A stretch of 64,000 nt of DNA. It comes from JACVRW01 sp963812415. GTDB taxonomy: Bacteria > Actinomycetota > Thermoleophilia > Solirubrobacterales > Thermoleophilaceae. The notes beneath the pieces are model-generated. The model was not told the DNA's origin, made no database searches, and was given only the letters and a program-made list of their open reading frames with translations. The stretch covers positions 124,001 to 188,000 of the forward strand of contig CAWEVH010000006.1 in NCBI GenBank assembly GCA_963812415.1, in the 5' to 3' direction. The position numbers and the translations under genes were made by a program. This document shows positions 46,696-54,865 of the stretch, one piece after another. How positions within the stretch are numbered: the stretch's first letter is position 1; the number at the start of each line of letters is the position of its first letter.

Positions 46696-48496
46696 ATGGA
46701 AGACGCCCGCAGGGACCTGGCCCAGTCTGAGTACTGGCTGCGCTCGTTCGAGCGCTCCCAGACCAGGCGCGAGCTCGCGCCGCGCGCACGGCGCGAGAAC
46801 AGCCGCCGCAAGGGCATGGCGGCATCCCTGGCGGCCGCGATGGCCGCCGGCCCCGGCGCCACCGTCGCGGCGGCGCAGTTCTCATCCGGAGCGCAGCCCG
46901 GACTCGCGGCTGCCTCTCCGGCCGGCCGCGCCATCGAGGTCCGCGAGGGCGGCCTCCCGCTCGACCTGGGCGACCAGGGCGGGCTCGTGGCCCACCTCCA
47001 GAAGCGCCTCGGCGTGGCCGCCGACGGCATCTTCGGACCGCAGACAGACTCGGCCGTCCGCCAGTTCCAGCTGCGGGCGGGCCTCACGGTCGACGGAATC
47101 GTCGGACTCGCCACCTGGGGCGCGCTGTTCCCGCAGGGGAGCGGCGCGGCGATCGGCGGGTCGAACATCCCGCCGCAGGTGAAGGAGACGATCGAGCGCG
47201 AGCTCGTGCAGGCGGGACAGGCCGTGGAGGCCAAGCAGGCCGGCGCGTCCCGGGCGCAGGGCAGCAGCGCGGCCGCCGGCGCCCCGGCCAAGGCGAAGGC
47301 GATCGGCGGCTCGGGCAAGCGAAGCGGCGGCTCGCTCACGACCGTCGGCGACTCGCCCACGTCGCCCGGCACCACGAGCGACGCGGCGCCGGGCGGTCAG
47401 GCCAAGCCCGCCCCGGCGCCCACGCAGCCCGTGGGCGGCGGCGGTAACTGCTCGTCGACGTTCACGATGCCCGTGAACGGCACCCAGACCTCCCCCTACG
47501 GCCCGCGCGGCGGGCGCAACCACGACGGCGTGGACATCGCGGCGCCGATGGGCACCGCCATCAGGGCGGCCGCTTGCGGCACGGTCTCGCTGGCGGGGCA
47601 GCAGAGCGGCTACGGGAACATGATCTGCATCACCCACACGAGCCAGCTCTCGACCTGCTACGCGCACATGTCGCGCTTCGCGGTCTCGGACGGGCAGCAG
47701 GTCACGCAGGGCCAGGTGATCGGGTACGTGGGCTGCACGGGCAGCTGCACCGGCCCCCACGTCCACTTCGAGACGAGGGTGAACGGCCAAGCGGTCGACC
47801 CGAGCGGCTACCTCTCCGGTGCCCGCACCGCGGCCGCAAGGGCCCCGGCGCCGACTGGCAGCGCGATCGGCGGCGGGCCCGGACAGATGCCCGTCGGCTC
47901 GGCCAAGACGGGCGCGTCCGGCGGCGCGACCTCCACCGCGGTCTGGAAAGAGCAAGACGCAGACCGCCACGGCGGCCGTGGGCAACTCGGGCCAGGGTCA
48001 GGAGCAGTTCAGCGCCACGCCGGTGGCCCCGGGCGGCGCCCGCGCGCTCCGGTCGCTCCGGCTCCGGCTCCGGTGGCCCCCGCGCCCGTGGCCGAGGCGG
48101 CTCCGGTGGCTCCGGCTCCGGCCCCCGCGCCGGTCGCTCCGGCCCCGGCTCCGGTCGCTCCGGCCCCGGTGGCCCCCGCGCCCGGGCGGCTCCGGTCGCG
48201 CCGGCGCCCCGGCTCCGGTCGCCCCCGCGCCGGTGCCGAGCCCGCCCCGGTGGCCCAGGCGCCGGCCGCCGAGGCGGCGCCCGCTCCGGTGGCCCCGGCG
48301 CCCGAGCCCGCTCCGGTCGGCCCCGGCGCCCGAGGCGGCCCCGGTGGCTCCGGCCCCCACGGAGCCGGCCGCGCCCGCGACCCCGGCCGAGCCGGCCACC
48401 CCCGCGACGCCCGCCGACAGCGGCGGCGCGGCGGCACCGGCCACCCCGGCCACTCCCGCGACCCCGGCCGAGGCGAGCGCCACGGTCGCGCCTTAG
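46696..48496 (+). CDS. Secreted peptidoglycan-binding M23 metallopeptidase with Pro/Ala-rich tail
   Basis: About 600 residues. A basic N-terminus with an Ala-rich helix (MAASLAAAMAAGPGATVAAA) serves as export signal. PG_binding_1 follows (GGLVAHLQKRLGVAADGIFGPQT, then AVRQFQLRAGL), then an M23 domain. Its Zn ligands read NHDGVDIAAPMGTAI (HxxxD) and TGPHVHFET (HxH). The last 180 or so residues are Ala-Pro-Val-rich, with frame changes near 47945 and more in the repeats before the TAG at 48494-48496. ATG 46696 follows the riboswitch's AGGAAGGGG. It cuts peptide cross-links of the wall. Confidence 0.9.
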
Positions 48497-48509
48497 AGGG
48501 TCAAGACGG

Positions 48510-48532
48510 CCGCCGGCCCGGTGGGCCGGCGG
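48510..48532 (+). terminator. Perfect 10-bp hairpin after the M23 gene
   Basis: CCGCCGGCCC-GGT-GGGCCGGCGG, 13 bases after the stop, without a T-run. Confidence 0.7.
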
Positions 48533-48668
48533 ACCACGGGGGAACCGCGAAGGCCGCGTCCGAAAGGGCGCGGCTTTCGCGTTCTGTGACCGCTTAGGTC
48601 CCCTGTCGTTGTGTCGTTGCTCGATTCGGCCCGGCGGCCGGCGAGGTCGGGCCCCGCTAGGCCTGGGA

Positions 48669-48708
48669 GGGGGTCAAGTCCGAGCCAGTTCGTCCTGGGT
48701 TGACCCCC
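48669..48708. terminator. Bidirectional inverted repeat between convergent genes
   Basis: GGGGGTCAA (48669-48677) pairs with TTGACCCCC (48700-48708) around a 22-base loop. It lies between the M23 gene and the L,D-transpeptidase end at 48756. The wider stretch 48497-48755 holds no gene. Confidence 0.5.
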
Positions 48709-48755
48709 CAGAGGGGGTCGTCCGGACGGATCGCCCCTTGGCCCCCGCTTGCCGG

Positions 48756-49718
48756 CTAGCGGTACGCGAAGATCGTGTCGCCGATGTTGATCCAGTTGAA
48801 GATCGCCCGGGCGCTCGGGATCGGCACGCGCAGGCACCCATGGCTCGCCGGGTAGCTGGGCACCGAGGCGTAGCCGTGGATCGCGTACCCGCGGATGAAG
48901 TAGGACGAGTGCACCATCCCCTTGGCGTTCGTGCCCGGCGTCTGGAGATAGAACTTGAAGGTGCCGAACACCGTGGGCGTGGCCGGCGCGCCCGACGACG
49001 TGTGGTACGTGCGGTATGGCTTGCCCTTGTCGGCCAGCACGAGAACCTGGCGTGACCAGTCGAACTCCACGTGCTTGCCGGCCTTGGGGTGGCGCAGCTT
49101 GAACGCGCCCTCGCCGCGGAGCAGCTTCGCGAACATGGCCCTGCTGGCGTAGCTGGTGCGGCCCATGCCGTTGGTCTTGCGGAAGGCGAGCACGGCGTTC
49201 GAGGTGAGCCCGTCGAACGAGCCGGACACCGGGGTGGCGAACCCGAGCCGGAGCAGCTGGCGCTGGAGTAGCAGCACCTTCACGCCGCTGTCGCCCCGGC
49301 GCGCGCTCCAGCGGACCACCCGCACCATCTCGCTCTTCGTCTTGAAGGCCACCTGGCCGGCCGACGCGGCGTGCTTGACCACCAGGCGCGCGAGCCCCGG
49401 CTTGCCCGCCCGGAAGCGGAAGAAGTAGCGGCCGAGGGCGTCCACCGTGCGGCGCACCCGCTTGGTCACGCGACCACGCCGCAGCGCGTACAGGGTCACG
49501 ACCTCGCCGGCCACATAGGGCTTGACGACGCCCCGCACCGTGATCCGCTGAGCCGGCGCGTAGTAGCGCAGCTTCTTGGTGGCGACTCCGCCGTGGACGG
49601 AGAGCGACGCCGCGCCCAGGGCCGGAACCGTCCCCGTGGCCGGCGCGGTCTGCGCCTGGGCGGCGGGAGCGAGGAGGAGCAGGGCGAGGGCGGCGGGCAC
49701 CAGCGAGCGAGCGTTCAC
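48756..49718 (-). CDS. L,D-transpeptidase (YkuD) with peptidoglycan-binding domain
   Basis: About 320 residues. Signal peptide: LVPAALALLLLAPAAQA. A beta-sandwich region (YYAPAQRITVRGVVKPY) comes first. PG_binding_1 follows (VKVLLLQRQLLRLGFATPVSGSFDG) and then YkuD. FIRGYAIHGYASVPSYPASHGCLRVP holds the catalytic His and Cys, the SHGCxR motif. It makes 3-3 peptide cross-links in the wall. The GTG start at 49716-49718 follows the permease stop by 8 bases, so it is the last gene of the 54042-48756 operon. Confidence 0.9.
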   Translation of the reverse strand: MNARSLVPAALALLLLAPAAQAQTAPATGTVPALGAASLSVHGGVATKKLRYYAPAQRITVRGVVKPYVAGEVVTLYALRRGRVTKRVRRTVDALGRYFFRFRAGKPGLARLVVKHAASAGQVAFKTKSEMVRVVRWSARRGDSGVKVLLLQRQLLRLGFATPVSGSFDGLTSNAVLAFRKTNGMGRTSYASRAMFAKLLRGEGAFKLRHPKAGKHVEFDWSRQVLVLADKGKPYRTYHTSSGAPATPTVFGTFKFYLQTPGTNAKGMVHSSYFIRGYAIHGYASVPSYPASHGCLRVPIPSARAIFNWINIGDTIFAYR

Positions 49719-49726
49719 GCGAACCA

Positions 49727-50500
49727 CTATGCCACGAGGCGACGCCGGAGCGCGCGCACCGGAACGACGTAGAGCGCAGCGGTGAGCGCGAGCAGCCAGA
49801 GCGCGTTGCCGAGGACCGACAGGGCGTCCGGTCCAAGCACGAGCCCGCGCGTGATCTCCACGAGGTGGTAGAGCGGGGTGCACCAGGCCACCACCGAGAC
49901 CCAGTCCGGGAGCTCGTCAAGCGGGTAGAAGATGCCGCTGAACAGGAACAGCGGGGTGATGAAGAGGGTGTAGTAGAAGCTGTACCAGTCCATCGACGGG
50001 ATCGAGCTCGTGAACGCGAGGCCGAGCATCCCGAAGCAGGCGCCGCCCAGCACCAGGAAGGCCGGCATCGCGATCGCCCAGGCGGAGTCGACGAGCCCGA
50101 ACAGCGCCACCACGATCGTGAAGACGGTGCCGTAGATCGTCGCTCGCGTGGCCGCCCACGCCACCTCGCCCAGCACCAGGTCCGACACCTCGAGCGGCGT
50201 CGTGAGCACCGCGTCGTAGAGCCGGGTCTCCTCCATCTTGAAGAAGATGTTCCAGGTGGTCTCGAACGACGCCGCCCACATCACGGCCGAGGCGATCAGG
50301 CCCGGGCCCACGAACTGCTTGTAGGGGATGCCCTCGATCACCGCCAGGTAGGTGCCGAGGCCGAAGCCCATCGCGAGCAGGTAGAAGAGCGGATCGATGA
50401 ACTGCGGGAGCAGCGCGCCCTTCCAGACCTTCGAGAACCAGAGCAGGTTGCGCCGCCAGAGCCTGCTCGCACCCGTCACCGTCTGAGTGAGGGCGCTCAT
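49727..50500 (-). CDS. ABC-2 type permease
   Basis: 257 residues and six helices (FIDPLFYLLAMGFGLG, ASAVMWAASFETTWNIFFKMEET and others), ending in VVPVRALRRRLVA. NodJ-like: the PLDELPDWVSVVAWCTPLYHLVEITRGL segment is the family's signature. It pairs with the ATPase at 50497 (ATGA overlap) as a small-molecule or lipid exporter. Confidence 0.9.
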   Translation of the reverse strand: MSALTQTVTGASRLWRRNLLWFSKVWKGALLPQFIDPLFYLLAMGFGLGTYLAVIEGIPYKQFVGPGLIASAVMWAASFETTWNIFFKMEETRLYDAVLTTPLEVSDLVLGEVAWAATRATIYGTVFTIVVALFGLVDSAWAIAMPAFLVLGGACFGMLGLAFTSSIPSMDWYSFYYTLFITPLFLFSGIFYPLDELPDWVSVVAWCTPLYHLVEITRGLVLGPDALSVLGNALWLLALTAALYVVPVRALRRRLVA

Positions 50501-51222
50501 TCGCGCAGCGAGTGGCCGGTGATCTGGAGGAACACGCCCTCGAGCGTGGGCTCCGAGTAGCGCCGCAGGAGCTCGTCGGGCGTGCCCTGGGCGACGATGC
50601 GGCCCTCGTCCATGATCAGGAGCCGGTCGCAGATGCGGTGGGCCTCCTCCATGTAGTGGGTGGTGACGATCTGGGTCACGCCGCGCGCCCGGAGCGAGCC
50701 GAGCAGCTCCCAGACCGCGCGCCGCGCCTGCGGGTCGAGACCCGTGGTCGGCTCGTCCAGCACGATCAGCGAGGGCTGGTTCACGAGGGCGCGGGCCACG
50801 AGCAGCCGCCGCTTCATCCCCCCGGAGAGCTCGGCCGGGCGCGCGTCGGCGCGCTCGCGAAGCAGCGCGAAGTCGAGCAGCTCGTCCACGCGGCCGTCGG
50901 CCTCCACCCCGTGGTACATCGCCTGGACCTCGAGGTTCTCGCGCACGGTCAGCTCGCGGTCGAGGTTCTGCTCCTGGGGCACGACGCCGATACGCGCCTT
51001 GACGGCCCTCCGCTCGCTTCGCACGTCGAGCCCGAGCACCGTGAGCTCGCCCTCCTCGATGGCGGCCAGCCCGTAGATCATCTTCATGGTGGTCGTCTTG
51101 CCGGCGCCGTTGGGGCCGAGAAAGCCGAAGCACTCGCCCCGGGCGACGTCGAAGTCGATGCCGTCCACCGCCGTCAGCGAGCCGTAGCGCTTGCGAAGCC
51201 CCCGACCGCGGACCGCGCTCAT
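50497..51222 (-). CDS. ABC transporter ATPase (NodI/drug-exporter type)
   Basis: 241 residues. P-loop GPNGAGKTTTMKM, Q-loop VVPQEQNLD, signature LSGGMKRRL, Walker B LIVLDEPTTGLD and switch His VTTHYMEEA are all intact. DrrA/NodI class. It starts at ATG 51220-51222, overlapping the CPBP stop by 4 bases, and likewise overlaps the permease start, so translation is tightly coupled. Confidence 0.95.
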   Translation of the reverse strand: MSAVRGRGLRKRYGSLTAVDGIDFDVARGECFGFLGPNGAGKTTTMKMIYGLAAIEEGELTVLGLDVRSERRAVKARIGVVPQEQNLDRELTVRENLEVQAMYHGVEADGRVDELLDFALLRERADARPAELSGGMKRRLLVARALVNQPSLIVLDEPTTGLDPQARRAVWELLGSLRARGVTQIVTTHYMEEAHRICDRLLIMDEGRIVAQGTPDELLRRYSEPTLEGVFLQITGHSLRE

Positions 51223-52049
51223 CCCGGTGCGGGCGCGGGGGCGGACAGGCGCGGGACGACGGCGCAGGCGACGAGCATCAGCGGTCCGAGGACGAGCGAG
51301 ACGGAGGCCTCCTCCACGGCCACGCCGTAGGCGATCGCGTTGTTGAGCGCGTGCAGGGCGATCACGGGATAGAGCGAGCCGGTCTTCTCGTAGACGAGGC
51401 AGAACATCACCCCCAGGGCGGCGAGCGGCGGCAGGATCAATGCTCCCTCGCCGGAGAAGTCCCAGTGGATCACCCCGAACACGAGCCCGTCGATCAGCGC
51501 GGCACCCAGCACGGTGTAGCGACTGCGCAGCGCGCGGTAGAAGAAGCCGCGGAAGAAGATCTCCTCGGCCACCGGGGCCACGCACACCACCATGATGCCG
51601 GCGGCGATCAGCCCGAGCGTGCCCTCGTCGGAGCCGAGGTCCTGCGCCACGGTCTGCTCGGCATCCGGCTGGACCACCGCCGAGTAGATCGCGGCGAGCA
51701 GGTAGAAGCTGAACAGCCCCAGCGCGGCCCAGCCGACCGTGGGCCAGAAGCGCGAGCGTCTGAGCCCGAAGTGCCAGGCCTTCGGCTTGCGCGTGAACGA
51801 CGCGAACAGCACGGCGGTGCCCACGAAGACCAGGCTCTGCATGAACGTGGCGATCACGGTGAACGTCGGGTCGTCCTCGTCCGTTCCCGCTCCGGTGGCG
51901 GCCGCCACGATCCCAACTGCGATCAGCGTCCCGATCAGCGCCACGAGGAAGCCCACCCCGGCGTACCAGGCGGGCCAGCGGGGAGCGGCGGCCTCCGGGA
52001 GCTCGGGGTGCTCCGGTGGCGGCGCTGACTGGACGAGCGGAGCCTCCAC
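51219..52049 (-). CDS. CPBP family intramembrane metalloprotease
   Basis: 276 residues with about eight helices. Active-site motifs: APVAEEIFFRGFFYRAL (EExxxR), FGVIHWDFSG and LHALNNAIAYG (HxxxN). This glutamate protease class (CAAX/abortive-infection type) processes membrane peptides; bacterial members mature or give immunity to peptides. Its coupling with an ABC exporter raises the option of peptide maturation and export, but no precursor peptide is seen nearby. Confidence 0.9.
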   Translation of the reverse strand: MEAPLVQSAPPPEHPELPEAAAPRWPAWYAGVGFLVALIGTLIAVGIVAAATGAGTDEDDPTFTVIATFMQSLVFVGTAVLFASFTRKPKAWHFGLRRSRFWPTVGWAALGLFSFYLLAAIYSAVVQPDAEQTVAQDLGSDEGTLGLIAAGIMVVCVAPVAEEIFFRGFFYRALRSRYTVLGAALIDGLVFGVIHWDFSGEGALILPPLAALGVMFCLVYEKTGSLYPVIALHALNNAIAYGVAVEEASVSLVLGPLMLVACAVVPRLSAPAPAPG

Positions 52050-52054
52050 GGCCC

Positions 52055-52726
52055 TCAGACTAGGGAGGGGAGCTCCGCGAGCGAGCCGACCGCCGCCACG
52101 CCCGGCGGCGCCGGCGCGCGTCCGCGCACCACGAGCACGGGCCGGATCCCGGCGGCGAGCGCACCCTCGACGTCGTTGGCGAACGAGTCGCCCACGTGCA
52201 CGGCCTCCGCCGGACCGGCACCCGCAAACTCGAGCGCCCGCTCGAACACCGCCGCGGCCGGCTTCGCGGCCCCGGCCTCCGCCGATGTCACCACTGCGTC
52301 GACGAGCGGCAACAGCCCGGCGCCGTCGAGCCAGTCGGGAAGCGAGCAGTCCCAGTTGCTCGCCACCACGAGCCGCAGTCCGCGCTCGCGGAGCTGCGCG
52401 AGCGCGGGCGCGACGTCGTCGAAGGCTCGGAACTCGAGCGCGCCGAGCATCGCCCGGCGCGCTCCCGCGTGATCGAGACCGGGCAGGGCGAGCGCCGCCC
52501 GCATCACCTCCGCGCAGCGGTCGCGCAGCTCGTCGAGCGACGCGCGGTCCGAGCCCTCCCCGTGATGGGCGATGTAGTACTCGATCTCGGCACCGAAGCC
52601 GCGCGCGGCCTGCTCCTCACTCACCTCGAAGCCCGCCTCGGCGAGCAGCGCGCGCAGGCGGGGCGCCGGCGGCTGGAGCTCCACCAGCGTGCCGAGCGCG
52701 TCGAGCAGGACGGCCCGCGTGGTCAT
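52055..52726 (-). CDS. HAD superfamily hydrolase
   Basis: 223 residues. Motif I is LLDALGTLVEL (nucleophile Asp; the usual second Asp is Leu, which would weaken phosphatase acid-base help). Motif III Lys is in AGAAKPAAAVF, and motif IV is HVGDSFANDVEGA. Substrate unknown. It starts immediately after the mannosyltransferase stop and ends 5 bases before the CPBP start. Confidence 0.85.
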   Translation of the reverse strand: MTTRAVLLDALGTLVELQPPAPRLRALLAEAGFEVSEEQAARGFGAEIEYYIAHHGEGSDRASLDELRDRCAEVMRAALALPGLDHAGARRAMLGALEFRAFDDVAPALAQLRERGLRLVVASNWDCSLPDWLDGAGLLPLVDAVVTSAEAGAAKPAAAVFERALEFAGAGPAEAVHVGDSFANDVEGALAAGIRPVLVVRGRAPAPPGVAAVGSLAELPSLV

Positions 52727-54042
52727 CTATGAGATCCAATGCCAGCTCGCGTACTGGGCCGTAAAGAGGCCGAGGCCGATGGCCGAGAAGGCCGCGACCG
52801 GCGTGGTGATCCGGCGCTCGTCGCACACGATCGCGAGCCAGACGAAGATCGGGAAGAGCACGGCCACGAAGCGCGGCAGCGACATCAGCGGCTGCGGCGT
52901 GACCGGGAACGTGAGCGGCAGCACCAGCGAGGCCGCCACCCAGGCGCCGTAGGCCTTGGGCAGGCGGCGGAGCACCCCGACGCACGCGCACACCGCGAAC
53001 ACGAGCGTGCCGAACAGCATGATGTTGAGCGCCGCGATCCGGAACGGGTCCCCCGCCGCAACCTCGAAGTACACCGGCGAGCGCGACCCCGACGCGAGCT
53101 GGCGCCCGCCGTCGAGCGCCGCCGTGAAGCCGTCCCAGGCGCCGGCGAGCGGCACGGTGAGCTCACGCGACCAGGCGTCCTGGACGTCGAGGAAGCGCAG
53201 CGCGTCGCCCTCGACCAGGCCGAGCCAGGCGGCGTAGGCGGCCACCCCCAGAGGTGCGAGCCCAAGCCAGGCCGCATCGCGCCAGCGTCGCCGTGCGCGA
53301 GGGCGCGGGCTCGGCCCGCGCCGGAGCGACGCTCATCACGCGAGCTCCACCAGAGCATGACCAGCGGGATCAGCAGCAGCAGACCCGCACTGCGCGTGGC
53401 CGAGGCGCCCATCGCGCAGCTGCCGGCCCAGGCCCAGCGGCCCGTCCGCGCCGCGTAGAACGCTCCAACCGCGAGCAGGAGGAAGAGGCTCTCCGAGTAC
53501 GGGGCGCCGAAGAACACCGCCGCCGGGAACACCGCGAGCAGGAGCAGCGTGGCCGGCGCCACCTGCCGCCCGCGCTCGAGCACCACGAGCTTGTAGAGCA
53601 GGGCGAGCGCCGCGACGAACGCGACCAGCGACACGAGGTAGGCGACCACGAGCAGCGCCGCCTCGGACCCGCCGAGCAGGGTGCCGAGGGAGCGGATCAG
53701 GAGCGGGTAGAGCGGGAAGAACGCGGCCCGCGGCGCCGACTCGCCGTAGCCCGAGTCGGCGATGCGCAGGTACCAGACCGAGTCCCAGCGGGCGAGGGGC
53801 GCGAGCAGGGGCTCGGCGAGCGGGCCGGTGAGGGCGGGCTCGTCGAACTTGTCGGCGTTCTCTCGGGCGAGCCCGCCGGTCGCAGGACCGAAGGACACGG
53901 CGGCGAAGACCGCCACGAGGAGCACCGCGGCGCGGGTGGGCAGCGCCACGCGCACAGCGGCGCGCAGCGCTTCCGAGTGGCGAAACGCCGCGAGCTTCGC
54001 GGCGTATGACCGCGCCCGCGCGGGGGTAGCCTGGAACGTCAT
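52727..54042 (-). CDS. Membrane mannosyltransferase-like protein (PIG-V/GPI mannosyltransferase type)
   Basis: About 438 residues with one frame change near 53300. Early catalytic loop: APLARWDSVWYLRIADSGYG, with the conserved RWD and Asp; then AAFFPLYPLLIR, typical of dolichyl-phosphate-mannose-using enzymes. About ten helices in all. It likely adds mannose to a lipid or wall glycan from a polyprenyl-phosphate donor. ATG 54040-54042 shares the CATG with the divergent mscS start. First gene of the six-gene operon. Confidence 0.85.
54027..54032 (+). promoter_or_regulatory. -10 box (TAGCCT) of leaderless mscS
   Basis: TAGCCT fits TAnnnT and lies 8 bases before ATG 54041. There is no ribosome site between, so the message probably starts at the AUG. 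It lies inside the mannosyltransferase's first codons on the other strand. Confidence 0.5.
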
Positions 54043-54865
54043 GCCGGAACTCGATTTCTACACCGCGGCCGAATCCTGGCTGGACCAAAACGGCAACTGG
54101 ATCACGGCCGTGGTGACGGTGATCCTCGCATTCGTACTAGCCGAGCTGGTCGACCGCGCCCTCGCCCGCCGCGGTCAGCGACTGTCGGCGGCCATCGCCG
54201 GCGGCGAGCTCTCGCCGGTGGCCAGCACCCGCCTGCGGCTGATCCGGCGGCTGATCTTCGCGCTCATCATCCTCATCGGGCTGGCGCTGGCTGCCGCGCA
54301 GTTCCCGAGCGTCAAGCGTCTTGCCACCGGCATCCTCGCCTCCTCGGCGGTGCTCGGCATCGTGATCGGGTTCGCGGCCCGCGCGACGCTGGCCAACGCG
54401 GTGGCCGGCATCATGCTCGCCATCACCCAGCCGATCCGGATCGGCGACCTCGTGACCTTCGAGGGGCGCACGGGGGAGATCGAGGACGTCAGGCTCAGCT
54501 ACACCTACATCCGGTTGGACGACGGGCACCGGCTGATCGTCCCCAACGAGCTGCTCGCGCAGAGCTCGATCGAGAACCACACGATCCTCGACCCGCGCGT
54601 GCAGGTGGAGGTGTCGATCTGGCTGCCCCAGGGCGCGGACGTGGACCGCGCGCTCGACCTGATCGTGGACTCGGAGGAGGGCATCAGGGCCTCCGTCGCC
54701 GAGGTGGATGCGGACGGCGTTCGCCTCAGCGCCACCACCTGGTGCTCGAATCCGGACGAGCGCGGTGCGGCGGGCGCGGAGCTGCGCCGGCGCTGGCTGC
54801 GGCTGCTCCGAGAGCACGGTCTATCCTCAGAGGCGGTCGCCTCCTCCGAAGCGAACTCCCCATGA
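54041..54865 (+). CDS. Small-conductance mechanosensitive channel (MscS family)
   Basis: 274 residues. Three N-terminal helices are followed by the pore helix and beta domain. LGIVIGFAARATLANAVAGIMLAITQPIRIGDLV is the MscS core (read as helix 3 and loop), then TGEIEDVRLSYTYIRLDDGHRLIVPN. It opens on membrane tension to release solutes. The stop overlaps the PBP start by 4 bases. Confidence 0.95.
   Translation: MPELDFYTAAESWLDQNGNWITAVVTVILAFVLAELVDRALARRGQRLSAAIAGGELSPVASTRLRLIRRLIFALIILIGLALAAAQFPSVKRLATGILASSAVLGIVIGFAARATLANAVAGIMLAITQPIRIGDLVTFEGRTGEIEDVRLSYTYIRLDDGHRLIVPNELLAQSSIENHTILDPRVQVEVSIWLPQGADVDRALDLIVDSEEGIRASVAEVDADGVRLSATTWCSNPDERGAAGAELRRRWLRLLREHGLSSEAVASSEANSP

Noticed and set aside
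48000..48490. Possible CRISPR or tandem DNA repeat
   Set aside because: The repetition is Pro/Ala/Val codons of the M23 protein's tail, irregular in length, without spacers.
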